DNA of 64,000 nt from Streptomyces sp. CBMA152. GTDB lineage: Bacteria; Actinomycetota; Actinomycetes; Streptomycetales; Streptomycetaceae. Position 1 is the first letter of the stretch; each line of letters opens with the position of its first letter. Made by a program: the position numbers and the translations under genes. Location of the stretch: the NCBI RefSeq assembly GCF_014596475.1, contig NZ_MECJ01000018.1:34213-98212 (forward strand), given 5' to 3'. Of this stretch, positions 32,298 to 41,124 are shown in pieces. Under the pieces are notes generated by a model. The model did no database searches and was not told the origin of the DNA. It saw only the letters and a program-made list of their open reading frames with translations.

Positions 32298-33428
32298 ATG
32301 AGCGTGCCCTTGGCCAAGGGCGGCAATGTGTCACTGAGCAAGGAAGCGCCCGGCCTTGTCGCGGTGACCGTCGGCGTGGGGTGGCGGCTGGGAGCGGCGT
32401 CGGGCGACGCTTACGAGCTGGACGCGAGCGCGCTGGTGTGCGGCCGGGATGGCAAGGTCCTCTCCGACCGGCACTTCGTCTTCTTCAACAACGTGGAGAG
32501 CCCGGACGGTTCGGTCACCCACCAAGGTGGCGGCGCCGGGGGCGAGGACAACGAGCTGATCCAGGTGGACCTGGCGCGGGTCCCCGCCGAGGTCGCCAAG
32601 ATCGTCTTCGCTGTCTCCCTGTACGAGGCCACGCGGCGCGGACAGAGTTTCGGTCACCTCGCCGCCGCGCATATCCGCGTACTCGACCGGGACGGCGGGC
32701 GCGAGCTGGCCCGCTACGACCTCAAGGGCGATGCTTCGGCGGAGACCGCGATGGTGTTCGGGGAGCTGTACCGGCATGGTGCGGAATGGAAGTTCCGCGC
32801 GGTGGGCCAGGGATACGCTTCCGGGCTCGCCGGCATTGCGACCGACTACGGGGTCGACGTACTGCGCGAGAGCGCTCCCCAGCCCCAGGCGGCTCCCGTG
32901 CCTGCGGCGGCGCCCGTTCCGGCCCCCGCACCGGTTCCGCCCCCGCCGCCCTCGTATCAGCCGACCACGTTCACCGCGTCGCAGCAGACAGCTGCGGCCG
33001 TGCCACCATCACCCTCGGGGGGACCTTCCATGACCTGCTTCTTCGACCCGAACCACGGACCCGGCACAGCTTCGGTGACCTGGTCGCCGCAGTGGGGCGT
33101 GCCGCGTCCGATCCAGGCGTGCGGCGCTTGTGCCCAGCGGGTGCAGACGACGCCTCCGCCGTACTACTCGGCTCCCCAGGCCGGTTACCCCCAGGCCCAG
33201 GCCGGTTACCCCCAAGCCGGGTATCCGCAGCAGGGCTACCCGCAGCCCGCGCAGCAGGGCTACCCGCAGCAGGCAGGCGGCCAGCAGGGTCAGGGCCAGG
33301 GGCGCCGCTTCGGCACCGGTGCGCTCATAGGCGCGGGTGCGGCCGGTTTGGTGGGCGGCGCACTCCTGAACGAGGCGTTCAGTGACGACGAGCCGGACGT
33401 CATCGTGAACAACTACTACGAGGACTAA
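32298..33428 (+). CDS. TerD-domain protein with Pro-rich linker and YPQ repeats
   Basis: About 376 residues. The TerD (Ca-binding stress) domain occupies about 1-190: LAKGGNVSLSKEAPGLVAVTVGVGW, ELDASAL, VFFNNVESPDGSVTHQG, EDNELIQVDL. A Pro/Ala linker follows, then CFFDPNHGPGTASVTWSPQWGVPRPIQACGACAQRV (a small Cys segment), repeats of GYPQ between about 300 and 340, a glycine-zipper-like hydrophobic helix (GALIGAGAAGLVGGALL) and an acidic end. TerD proteins accompany tellurite and general stress islands. The start is ATG 32298 after GGAGGAG. The zinc-ribbon gene facing it may belong to the same function. Confidence 0.87.
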   Translation: MSVPLAKGGNVSLSKEAPGLVAVTVGVGWRLGAASGDAYELDASALVCGRDGKVLSDRHFVFFNNVESPDGSVTHQGGGAGGEDNELIQVDLARVPAEVAKIVFAVSLYEATRRGQSFGHLAAAHIRVLDRDGGRELARYDLKGDASAETAMVFGELYRHGAEWKFRAVGQGYASGLAGIATDYGVDVLRESAPQPQAAPVPAAAPVPAPAPVPPPPPSYQPTTFTASQQTAAAVPPSPSGGPSMTCFFDPNHGPGTASVTWSPQWGVPRPIQACGACAQRVQTTPPPYYSAPQAGYPQAQAGYPQAGYPQQGYPQPAQQGYPQQAGGQQGQGQGRRFGTGALIGAGAAGLVGGALLNEAFSDDEPDVIVNNYYED

Positions 33429-33452
33429 CCCACTCGGTCGACGTCGGAAGGT

Positions 33453-33481
33453 GCTGTTGGCTCCGGTCCGGAGCCAACAGC
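33453..33481. terminator. Bidirectional hairpin terminator
   Basis: A 12-bp perfect stem, GCTGTTGGCTCC with GGAGCCAACAGC, around a 5-nt loop. It lies 25 bp after the TerD stop. Confidence 0.85.
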
Positions 33482-33583
33482 GTCGTGGGGCCGTCCGCGT
33501 CACCAGTGCGTGTGAGCCAGGCCTGTTCACCGTGGCAGGTGGTCCGACCTCTGGTGGATGACGCGCGCGGTGGGACGTTCTTC

Positions 33584-34255
33584 CTACCTCCGGGTGCCGC
33601 ATCCCGGGCAGAAGGCGGCACCTTCCGGTACGACGGCGGAGCAGGTTGCGCAGGAGACTGACTGGGCCAAGTGATAGCCGCAGCCGGAGCAGTAGGCCGC
33701 GCCGCGGGTCTCGGTTCGGCAGTGGGGACACACCAGTTGGCGGGGCGCGCTGGGGTCGTAACTCTGCCCGGCCTGCTGTCCCGCGGCATACGCCCGCTGT
33801 TCGGCCATATCGTTGAGGCCGCGCTGCTGGGCTGCCATGGCCTCGGCCGCGGTGTCCGGGGCACAGCGCAGACACAGCCCCTGGGCCGCGTTCCAGCAAC
33901 GACCGCACACGTAGTCGGTGCAGCGGCCGCAGCGGTTGAAGTGGCCCTGCGCATTGCCGATCGCGCGCTCGAACGCAACGTCGCGGGCCCGTCCGTAGCC
34001 GGCGCCCGCCAGCCCGTCGGCCGCGGACTTCAGCCCGCTGCCGGTACGGCCGAGCAGCCCCCAGGCCACGTCGACCCCCTTGCTCAGCCAGGTGGCGGCC
34101 CGCTCTCCGGTGTACGGCTCGAACGGCGACCGCCAGGTGTCGTAGCAGCGGGCACACGAGAACTCGAACTGGAAACCGGCTCCCGTGCCGTTGCGCTCAC
34201 AGAGATCCCGGTAGTTGTTGCTGAAGTAGATCTCGCCGCTCACGTAGTCCCCCAC
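33584..34255 (-). CDS. Zinc-ribbon protein of unknown function
   Basis: 223 residues rich in CxxC pairs: CARCYDTW near residue 34, CGRCTDYVCGRCW near 110, CLRCAPD, then three C-terminal ribbons (CPHCRTETRGAAYCSGCGYHL, CATCSAVV, FCPGCGTRR). The N-terminal part MGDYVSGEIYFSNNYRDLCE has no recognised fold. Multiple zinc ribbons suggest a scaffold or nucleic-acid-associated protein. It is convergent with the TerD gene across a strong terminator. Confidence 0.78.
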   Translation of the reverse strand: MGDYVSGEIYFSNNYRDLCERNGTGAGFQFEFSCARCYDTWRSPFEPYTGERAATWLSKGVDVAWGLLGRTGSGLKSAADGLAGAGYGRARDVAFERAIGNAQGHFNRCGRCTDYVCGRCWNAAQGLCLRCAPDTAAEAMAAQQRGLNDMAEQRAYAAGQQAGQSYDPSAPRQLVCPHCRTETRGAAYCSGCGYHLAQSVSCATCSAVVPEGAAFCPGCGTRR

Positions 34256-34485
34256 AGGTCAGGCCACTGGCACACACGCCGTACGACGCTGGCGGGACTC
34301 TACTGGTTCTGCTCGTCGCGACTGAATCGCCGGGCCCCCGTACCTGGACCCGGCATGCCGCCCTACCCTCTCGGCTCCTCGCGTACCGCCGCCGTCGATG
34401 CAGGGCATGTGGCCTTGAGAGCCGAGGGGGAGGGAAGATTCCTGTCGCTGTGGTCGACGATCACGTTCTCTGCGGTCGGTAGCGC

Positions 34486-35016
34486 CTACACACCGTTGAA
34501 GGCGAGGCCTCCGAATTGGCGTACGACCTGGTACATCGTCCGTGCTGTGTCAGCGCAGTTCGCCAGGGCGTCCGGCCGGTCGTGGCAGATCCGGAGCATT
34601 TCCTCAAGGAGGCGGTCGTCGATGCTCTTGCGCCGGGCTTCGGTGGGGTCCAGACGCAGGCGCTGACCGCCGTAGTTGCGGTAGCCGAAGTCGTGGATGA
34701 CGCATGCGTCGTGGAAGACCTGCGCCCACAAGCGGGGGGTTGGGGGAGAGCAGCCGTCGGTGTCCCAGTCGAAGGGCTGCTCGTGCTGCTGCGCGTAGGC
34801 GGGGAACTCGCGGTAGGTCCTCGCCATGAGGAAGTCGGCCCGCTCGCGCACCTGATCGGTGGGTCTGGCCTGGGTCGCCCAGGACGCCTCCCTTGGTGTG
34901 GCGGTGGACGCTGCGGCGGGTGCGGCGTTCGGCAACGCGCCGAGCACGCACGATCCGCAGAGGGTGAGTCCGGCGAGGAACCGTGACGCAGCGCGCCGTC
35001 GGGTGTGGAGTCTCAT
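34486..35016 (-). CDS. Secreted prokaryotic phospholipase A2
   Basis: About 176 residues. Signal peptide: FLAGLTLCGSCVLGALPNAAPAAA (cleavage near residue 37). The mature part has the bacterial PLA2 core: DTDGCSPPTPRLWAQVFHDACVIHDFGYRNY, with the catalytic His-Asp of C-x-x-HD-F-G-Y-R and the Ca-loop upstream. Four Cys would make two disulfides. It hydrolyses the sn-2 ester of phospholipids outside the cell. The start is the ATG of MRLHTRRR after AGGAA. It is divergent from rph. Confidence 0.9.
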   Translation of the reverse strand: MRLHTRRRAASRFLAGLTLCGSCVLGALPNAAPAAASTATPREASWATQARPTDQVRERADFLMARTYREFPAYAQQHEQPFDWDTDGCSPPTPRLWAQVFHDACVIHDFGYRNYGGQRLRLDPTEARRKSIDDRLLEEMLRICHDRPDALANCADTARTMYQVVRQFGGLAFNGV

Positions 35017-35255
35017 GCTGTTCCTGTCTGGCAGATGCGGGTGCGGGAACGACGAGCAATTACCCCGCGTAGTCGAGAGTAGCCATGTGTAACTACTGTC
35101 GACGCTCGTGCATTCGTGCCAGGTCGTGTGTCGGCGGAGAGCCGGACGCCCTGCTGATCGTCCGTCAAGCGCTCGCTCATCGCGTACTACCACTGAACGC
35201 ATAGGACCTGACGTCTAGTTGGCCATGCCGGCGTGGCGTTGTACGCAAAAGGAAA

Positions 35256-35366
35256 GGCAAGGAGAGAGCTCTCCTTGCCACTCTCAAGTTATAGCGCGCT
35301 GGGGGGCTTGCGGCAAGGCCCGGGTGGTAGCGCAGAATCGTCGGCCGAAGCCACAACCTGCGGAAA
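35256..35366 (+). promoter_or_regulatory. rph rifamycin-responsive leader (inverted repeat + RAE + conserved 5' segment)
   Basis: Inverted repeat with 11-bp arms, GGCAAGGAGAG/CTCTCCTTGCC (35256-35279), then 23 nt containing GTTATAGCGC. The RAE GGGGCTTGCGGCAAGGCCC (35303-35321) follows and matches the published 19-bp form exactly as I recall it. A conserved tail (GGTGGT, GCAGAATCG, GGCCGAAGCC, ACCTGCGGAAA) runs to 35366, 34 nt before the rph ATG. Confidence 0.92.
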
Positions 35367-35400
35367 TGCAATGGGGCACGGGTGCCTCGGAGGTATCGCG

Positions 35401-37998
35401 ATGACTGAGCAGTACGTGTTGGATCTTCAAGAGGTTGACGCGGCGCAGGTCGCCGTCGTCGGTGGCAAGGGCGCGCATCTGGGCGGCCTGTCGGGGATCG
35501 AAGGCGTCCATGTGCCGGGCGGCTTCTGTGTGACGACGGACGCCTTCCGGCGGATCATGGCGGAAGCGCCGTCGATCGCGGATCGGCTCGATCAGCTGTC
35601 GCGCTTGAACGCGGACGACCGGGAGGAGATCCGCACGATCAGCGCGCAGATTCGCCGGACGATCGAAGGGATTGTCATCCCGGGCGAGATCGAGGCGGCG
35701 ATCACCCGCGCGCTCGCCCGGTTCGGCGAGCAGACCGCCTACGCCGTCCGATCGAGCGCGACGGCGGAGGACCTGCCGACGGCCTCCTTCGCCGGGCAGC
35801 AGGACACGTATCTGAACGTCATGGGGCCGACGGCGATCCTCCAGCACGTCAGCCGGTGTTGGGCCTCGTTGTTCACCGAGCGGGCCGTGACCTACCGTCA
35901 GCGCAACGGCATCGACCACCGTACGGTCCACATGGCGGTGGTCGTGCAGCAGATGGTCTTCCCGCAGGCGGCCGGGATCCTCTTCACGGCCGACCCCGTC
36001 ACGGGCAACCGGAAGGTCGCCACCGTGGACGCCGGCTTCGGCCTCGGCGAGGCCCTGGTCTCCGGCCTGGTGAACGCGGACGCCTTCAAGGTGCGGGACG
36101 GCGAAGTCGTCGCCAAGACGATCGCCGCCAAACAGCGTGCCATCCACGCCCTGCCGGCCGGCGGTACGGAGGAAGTGGCGATCGACTCGCAGCGGCAGGA
36201 GCAGCCGGCGCTGACGGATGCGCAGGTCGTGCGGCTCGTGCAGCTCGGGCGGCGGATCGAGGCGCACTTCGGACGCCCGCAGGACATCGAATGGTGCCTG
36301 GCCGATGACGGCTTCCAGATCGTTCAGAGTCGGCCGATCACGACGTTGTTCCCCATCCCCGAGGCGCGTGACCAGGAGAATCACCTCTACGTCTCCGTCG
36401 GTCATCAGCAGATGATGACCGATCCCATGAAGCCCCTGGGGCTCTCCGTATGGCAGCTGACGGCCATGGCACCGATGCACGAGGCCGGCGGGAGGCTCTT
36501 CGTCGACGTCACCCAGCGCCTGGCCTCACCCGCGAGCCGCGCCGCACTCCTGGACCTCATGGGGAGAGGCGATCCGCTGGTCAGGGACGCGCTGGAGACC
36601 GTACTGGACCGCGACGACTTCGTCCCGTCGCTCCCGGACGCGGGTCCCGGCGGGCCCCCGACCGGCGCCGCGTCCGCCCCGATCGAGACCCATCCGGCCA
36701 TCGTCACCCAGCTGATCGAGCGCAGCCAGGCGTCTCTCGACGCGCTGAAGCGCGACATCCGCACGAAGAGCGGACCGGCGCTGTTCGACTTCCTGCTGGA
36801 GGCCTTCGAAGAGCACAAGCGGGTCCTGAGGGACCCGTTGAGCATGCAGGCGATCATGGCGGGGATGGAGGCCACGTGGTGGCTCAACGACAAGCTGGGG
36901 GAGTGGCTGGGCGAGAAGAACGCGGCTGACACGCTCACGCTGTCCGCCCCCGGCAACGTCACGTCGGAGATGGGGCTGGCGCTGCTCGACGTCGCGGACG
37001 TGATCCGCCCGCGGGCGGAGGTGGTGGCGTTTCTGCAGGGCGTCGAGGACGAGGGCTTCCTGGACGAGTTGGCGAAGCTCGCGGGCGGGACCGAAGCGCG
37101 CGACGCCATCGAGGCCTACCTCGACCGGTACGGCATGCGCTGCGTCGGCGAGATCGACATTACGCGGCCACGTTGGAGCGAACGCCCCACCACCATCGTG
37201 CCCGTGATCCTCGACAACGTCAGGAACTTCGCGCCGGGCGCCGCCGAGCGGCGCTTCGAGGAAGGTCGGCAGAAGGCGCTGGAGAAGGAACAGGACGTGC
37301 TGTCACGCCTGCGGGCCCTGCCGGACGGGGACCGGAAAGCCGATGAGGCCAAGCGGATGATCGACCGGGTCCGCACCTTCATCGGGTACCGGGAGTACCC
37401 CAAGTACGGCATCATCAGCCGCTACTTCGTCTACAAGCAAGCCCTGATGGCGGAGGCCGAGCGCCTCGTGCAGGCCAACGTGCTTGCTGAGCCGGAGGAC
37501 GTCTTCTACCTCACGTTCCAGGAGTTCCATGACGTCGTGCGCTCGCAACAGGTGGACGACCGGCTCATCCAGCAACGCAAGGACGCGTTCCGGTCGTACT
37601 GCGCGCTCACACCGCCCCGGGTGCTCACCTCGGACGGCGAGGCCGTCACCGGGGCGTACCGGCGCGACGACGTGCCGGCCGGTGCCCTGGTCGGCCTCCC
37701 GGTTTCCGCCGGGACCGTCGAAGGAAGGGCCCGCGTCATCCTCGACATGGCGCAGGCCGAACTCGAAGCGGGCGACATCCTGGTCACGTCCTATACGGAT
37801 CCCAGCTGGTCGCCCCTGTTCGTCGGCATCGCGGGCCTGGTGACGGAGGTGGGCGGTCTGATGACCCATGGCGCGGTGATCGCCCGGGAGTACGGCCTGC
37901 CGGCCGTCGTGGGTGTGGAGCAGGCCACCCGGCTGATCCGGGACGGGCAGCGGATCCGCGTGCACGGAAGCGACGGGTACGTCGAGATCCTGGGCTGA
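35401..37998 (+). CDS. rph: Rifampin phosphotransferase
   Basis: About 865 residues, the usual RPH length. An N-terminal ATP-grasp domain (VGGKGAHLGGL, AVRSSATAEDLPTASFAGQQDTYLN, GILFTADPVTGNRK) is followed by the rifamycin-binding middle (about 330-750). The C-terminal swivelling His domain carries GGLMTHGAVIAREYGLPAVVG with the phospho-carrier His at about residue 823. The enzyme uses ATP to phosphorylate the rifamycin ansa C21 hydroxyl, giving AMP and phosphate. The start is the ATG after CGGAGG; the frame continues upstream only through the RAE leader. RAE control means induction by rifamycins. Confidence 0.95.
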   Translation: MTEQYVLDLQEVDAAQVAVVGGKGAHLGGLSGIEGVHVPGGFCVTTDAFRRIMAEAPSIADRLDQLSRLNADDREEIRTISAQIRRTIEGIVIPGEIEAAITRALARFGEQTAYAVRSSATAEDLPTASFAGQQDTYLNVMGPTAILQHVSRCWASLFTERAVTYRQRNGIDHRTVHMAVVVQQMVFPQAAGILFTADPVTGNRKVATVDAGFGLGEALVSGLVNADAFKVRDGEVVAKTIAAKQRAIHALPAGGTEEVAIDSQRQEQPALTDAQVVRLVQLGRRIEAHFGRPQDIEWCLADDGFQIVQSRPITTLFPIPEARDQENHLYVSVGHQQMMTDPMKPLGLSVWQLTAMAPMHEAGGRLFVDVTQRLASPASRAALLDLMGRGDPLVRDALETVLDRDDFVPSLPDAGPGGPPTGAASAPIETHPAIVTQLIERSQASLDALKRDIRTKSGPALFDFLLEAFEEHKRVLRDPLSMQAIMAGMEATWWLNDKLGEWLGEKNAADTLTLSAPGNVTSEMGLALLDVADVIRPRAEVVAFLQGVEDEGFLDELAKLAGGTEARDAIEAYLDRYGMRCVGEIDITRPRWSERPTTIVPVILDNVRNFAPGAAERRFEEGRQKALEKEQDVLSRLRALPDGDRKADEAKRMIDRVRTFIGYREYPKYGIISRYFVYKQALMAEAERLVQANVLAEPEDVFYLTFQEFHDVVRSQQVDDRLIQQRKDAFRSYCALTPPRVLTSDGEAVTGAYRRDDVPAGALVGLPVSAGTVEGRARVILDMAQAELEAGDILVTSYTDPSWSPLFVGIAGLVTEVGGLMTHGAVIAREYGLPAVVGVEQATRLIRDGQRIRVHGSDGYVEILG

Positions 37999-38019
37999 CC
38001 GACCTCGGCGGGAAGCGGT

Positions 38020-38059
38020 GGGGACTGGAAACGGAGCGGAAGCCACCGTGCCAGTCCCC
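38020..38059. terminator. Bidirectional terminator after rph
   Basis: A 9-bp perfect stem, GGGGACTGG with CCAGTCCCC, and a 22-nt loop, between the convergent rph and HAAS-domain genes. Confidence 0.65.
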
Positions 38060-38063
38060 GGGC

Positions 38064-39152
38064 CTACTTGGCGCCGTAGTGCTCAGCTGTGTCCTTGGGG
38101 GTGGCGTGGCGCAGCGCCGAGCGGATTTCCAGGAGCGTCGAGCCCCACGTCCAGGTGGCCAGGGGCAGCGCCGCGGCCTTGACCCAGAACAACACCGATC
38201 GGGGCTCGGGGTCGGTGAGCAGGTCGTACCCGCACCAGACGCTGAGCGCGCACATGGCCGCCGCCGGGATCAGCCGGGCGCGTGCTGAGCGGCTCGTGCG
38301 TCCGGGGTTGTCGGCCAACCGCATCGCGTACACCTCGACGGGCCCGAACTCCTCGGCCGCGCCGCTGCCGGACGCCCGCAGATGGTCCCGGGCCTCCTCC
38401 CGGCAGCGGGCCGCCGCGCTGGGTCGGTAGCCGTGCCGCCCTCTGAGCAGGGTTTCCAGGCGCGCCAGCCAGGCGTCGTCACCGACCGGCTCCGCCGCGG
38501 CACGCCGCCCGAGGAACCAGCGCCCGGCCCGCTCGTCGGGCAGCCGGAACCCCGCGAAGGCCAGCAATGCCCCGACGCCGAGCAGTGCGGGCGCGGGCAC
38601 CTCGACCAGCGATCCGGAGGGGATCGAGGTGAACAGGACAGCCGTTGTCACCATGAGGACGCAGACTGCCGCCAGCGCGATGCGCCAGGCCCGTAGCCGT
38701 GCGGCGGCCCGTAGTTCGGGCAGTACTCCGGACACCGCCACGGAAACCACTGCCAGCAGCGCCCCGCCCGTCAGCTCGGGCCATCCGGCCGTCAGCCAGA
38801 ATCCCTCGCTCGCCCAGAGCACGATGCCGAACAGCACTGCCTGAACACCCGCCAGTACCAGCCCTGCGGTGAACCGGTCGCCCGCTGCGAGTCCGTCCAG
38901 GCCGTCGGCGCTGCGCCGCGTCTCGCTGATGCGCTCCGCCGCGACCGTATCGGCGTACGCGTCCGGTTCGCCGACCGCTTCCCGTAGGGGCCGCCCGGCC
39001 TCCGCCGCGATCTCGTGGACCTCGGCCAGTACCTCGTCGGCGAGCCCCTTCGGCGGGTTGTGGTGGTAGACCAGCGCGAGTTCGAACTGCGCCGCCCACC
39101 GCTCGTCGTCCTTGTGTGTCCAGACCGGCCGCTGCTCGGTGCCGCGCGTCAT
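38064..39152 (-). CDS. HAAS-domain multi-pass membrane protein
   Basis: About 362 residues. Two small helical domains of the HAAS type (VHEIAAEAGRPLREAVGEPDAYADTV near residue 45; ARDHLRASGSGAAEEFGPVEVYAMRLADNPG near 265) flank hydrophobic stretches, about 6-7 transmembrane helices in all. HAAS proteins are regularly encoded after PadR regulators and are thought to be their partners in envelope or transport control. Its ATG overlaps the PadR stop (ATGA). The first codon used is that of MTRGTEQRPVW. Confidence 0.8.
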   Translation of the reverse strand: MTRGTEQRPVWTHKDDERWAAQFELALVYHHNPPKGLADEVLAEVHEIAAEAGRPLREAVGEPDAYADTVAAERISETRRSADGLDGLAAGDRFTAGLVLAGVQAVLFGIVLWASEGFWLTAGWPELTGGALLAVVSVAVSGVLPELRAAARLRAWRIALAAVCVLMVTTAVLFTSIPSGSLVEVPAPALLGVGALLAFAGFRLPDERAGRWFLGRRAAAEPVGDDAWLARLETLLRGRHGYRPSAAARCREEARDHLRASGSGAAEEFGPVEVYAMRLADNPGRTSRSARARLIPAAAMCALSVWCGYDLLTDPEPRSVLFWVKAAALPLATWTWGSTLLEIRSALRHATPKDTAEHYGAK

Positions 39153-39523
39153 CGATTCCCGCCCTCGTGGTCGCCGGGTGTCGTCCGTGCGGGAGAGCGG
39201 CCCCCGGCCAGCGCGCTCACCACGTCGTCCAGGGCCCGCCAGGACCGGTACTCCTGTGTGAGCCGGGTGTGTCCGGCGGCGGTGAGGCGGTAGTACTTGC
39301 GCCCCGGCCCGCCGTCTCCCGCGCTCCATCGCACCTCGACGGCGCCCTCTTCCTCCAGCCTGCCGAGCGCCGGATAGAGGGTGGCTGCCTTCAGGCCCCC
39401 GAGCCCGGCGGCGCCGAGTTGCTGGATCAGTGCGTAGCCGTAGCTCTCGCCCTCGGTCGCCAGTACGCCGAGCAGACACAGCGGCAACGACGCGCGCAGC
39501 CACGCGGCTTGGATGTCCGGCAC
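39149..39523 (-). CDS. PadR family transcriptional regulator
   Basis: About 124 residues from GTG 39523, which has GGGGAGGGG just upstream (TTG 39544 is less likely). PadR features: LPLCLLGVLATEGESYGYALIQQL (first helices), GLKAATLYPALGRLEEEGAVEV (recognition helix), then wing GRKYYRLTAAGHTRL. It is the first gene of a two-gene operon with the HAAS membrane protein and is divergent from a Ser/Thr kinase. A TTCGA...TCGAA dyad in the gap may be its site. Confidence 0.9.
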   Translation of the reverse strand: MPDIQAAWLRASLPLCLLGVLATEGESYGYALIQQLGAAGLGGLKAATLYPALGRLEEEGAVEVRWSAGDGGPGRKYYRLTAAGHTRLTQEYRSWRALDDVVSALAGGRSPARTTPGDHEGGNR

Positions 39524-39548
39524 AGCCCCTCCCCGGCAACTCAACTAG

Positions 39549-39570
39549 TTCGATTCTGAGAATAGTCGAA
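39549..39570. promoter_or_regulatory. Possible PadR operator dyad
   Basis: TTCGA-N12-TCGAA with an AT-rich centre (TTCTGAGAATAG), 26 bp upstream of the PadR start and about 90 bp from the kinase start. The inner symmetry is imperfect. Confidence 0.4.
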
Positions 39571-39659
39571 AGATCGGAAGAGTTGTCCAGGGGGTGTCGG
39601 CTGCCGATCGGTGTCGAACTGGCCTTCGCCCAGGTGAAGGTGACGTTAGGGTGCATCCT

Positions 39660-41084
39660 GTGACGACAGAGAACGGGGCGCTGGTCGGAGCGCGATACCA
39701 GCTTGTGGAGCTCATAGGCCAGGGCGGCATGGGCCGGGTGTGGCGAGGGCGGGACATGGCCCTCGACCGGGACGTGGCCGTGAAGGAGGTGCTGCTTCCG
39801 CAGGGCCTCACCAGCGAGCAACGCGAGGGTTTCCTTCAGCGTGTCTCGCGCGAGGCGCGTGCCGCCGCACGGCTCAACCACCCCGGCATCATCACGGTGC
39901 ACGATGTGGTCGAGCACGAGGGCACACCCGTCATCGTCATGGAGCTCGTCACGGGAACGTCGCTGGCGGCGCTGATCGCGCGCGAAGGCGCGCTGCCGGT
40001 CCGGCGGGTGGCCGAGATGGGCACGGCGATACTGAAGGCGCTCCAGCTGGCCCACGCGGCCGGCATCATCCACCGTGATCTCAAGCCGGACAACGTCCTG
40101 TTGATGGATGACCGGGTGATCATCACGGACTTCGGCATCGCGCACATGGCCGACGCGACCACGGCGCTCACCCGCACCGGGGCGGTCATCGGCACCCCTG
40201 CCTACATGGCCCCCGAGCAGTTGGAGGGCAGGCCGCCGACGCCCGCCAACGACCTGTGGTCGCTTGGCGCGACGCTCTACAGCGCCGTCGAGGGCGAACA
40301 GGCCTTCAGCGGGGAGACGTTCAGTGCGCTCTGCATCGCCGTCGCCACCAAGTCACCACGACCGGCGGTCCGAGCGGGCGCTCTGGGGCCGCTCCTCGCC
40401 GCGCTGATGACCAAGGACCCGGAACGGCGCCCCTCGGCCGCGCAGGCGCTCCACGCGCTGGAGGAAGTGGTACGTACGGGAGCGGCCGTGCCGGTACGTA
40501 CCCCGACCGAGATAGCGGATCCGGCGCCGACACCGCTGACCCCGGGTGCCCCTGCCGCGGTCCAGCTCCCGCCACCGCCGTCACACGCGCCGACGGTCGG
40601 CGCCTGGCCCCCGCCGCAGCCCGTGTCGCCCAGTGGGCTCGGCCTCCACTTCTCCCCGACGGCCCCGGCCGACGCCCCGGCCAGGGCTGGGGGAACGGCG
40701 TCGATCGTCGGGGCGATGGCGTCGCGGTTCATCGGCTGCATGACGCTGTTGTGGGTGGTCGGCAGCACACTGCCGTGGAACTACCTCGACACGGTGCCGT
40801 CGGACGTCATGCCGACCGTTCTCATGCTCACCGGCGTGATCTCCCTCATCCACGCCGTGCCTCGGCCGCGCTGGCACCCGGCCGTGGCCTGGCCGATCAT
40901 CGTCGCGTTCGACCTGGCGCTGTACTTCGCCACCAAGGAACTGGTGCTGCCCCGACTGTTCGGCGAGGGAATGGTCGAGACGGGCTTCGGGGAAGCGCCG
41001 TCCGAGATCGCGGCCAACATGGTGCTCCTGGGCACCGGCGCCTGGCTCCTATGGTGGAAGGTCCCGGGCAGCCGCCCCTCCTGA
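39660..41084 (+). CDS. Membrane Ser/Thr protein kinase (PknB-type)
   Basis: About 474 residues from GTG 39660 (GTG 39651 also possible). The N-terminal kinase domain (about 1-265) is complete: GQGGMGRVW (P-loop), AVKEV Lys, HRDLKPDN catalytic loop, DFG, GTPAYMAPEQ and a C-lobe ending RRPSAAQALHAL. A Pro-rich linker follows, then four hydrophobic segments near the C-terminus (from about residue 350), so it is membrane-anchored without an obvious extracellular sensor. The signal it senses is unknown. It is divergent from the PadR/HAAS operon. Confidence 0.9.
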   Translation: MTTENGALVGARYQLVELIGQGGMGRVWRGRDMALDRDVAVKEVLLPQGLTSEQREGFLQRVSREARAAARLNHPGIITVHDVVEHEGTPVIVMELVTGTSLAALIAREGALPVRRVAEMGTAILKALQLAHAAGIIHRDLKPDNVLLMDDRVIITDFGIAHMADATTALTRTGAVIGTPAYMAPEQLEGRPPTPANDLWSLGATLYSAVEGEQAFSGETFSALCIAVATKSPRPAVRAGALGPLLAALMTKDPERRPSAAQALHALEEVVRTGAAVPVRTPTEIADPAPTPLTPGAPAAVQLPPPPSHAPTVGAWPPPQPVSPSGLGLHFSPTAPADAPARAGGTASIVGAMASRFIGCMTLLWVVGSTLPWNYLDTVPSDVMPTVLMLTGVISLIHAVPRPRWHPAVAWPIIVAFDLALYFATKELVLPRLFGEGMVETGFGEAPSEIAANMVLLGTGAWLLWWKVPGSRPS

Positions 41085-41124
41085 CGTCAGCGATGACCAG
41101 CACCCGCGCCGCCCGGTTCACGCG

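Noticed and set aside
17989..37998. Reading helR and rph as self-resistance genes of a rifamycin producer.
   Set aside because: No ansamycin starter genes or AHBA synthase are visible, and RAE-controlled resistance is common in non-producers.
39600..39659. A longer N-terminus for the Ser/Thr kinase.
   Set aside because: Residues before the chosen GTG do not resemble kinase N-termini, and GTTAGGG gives a ribosome site for the GTG at 39660.
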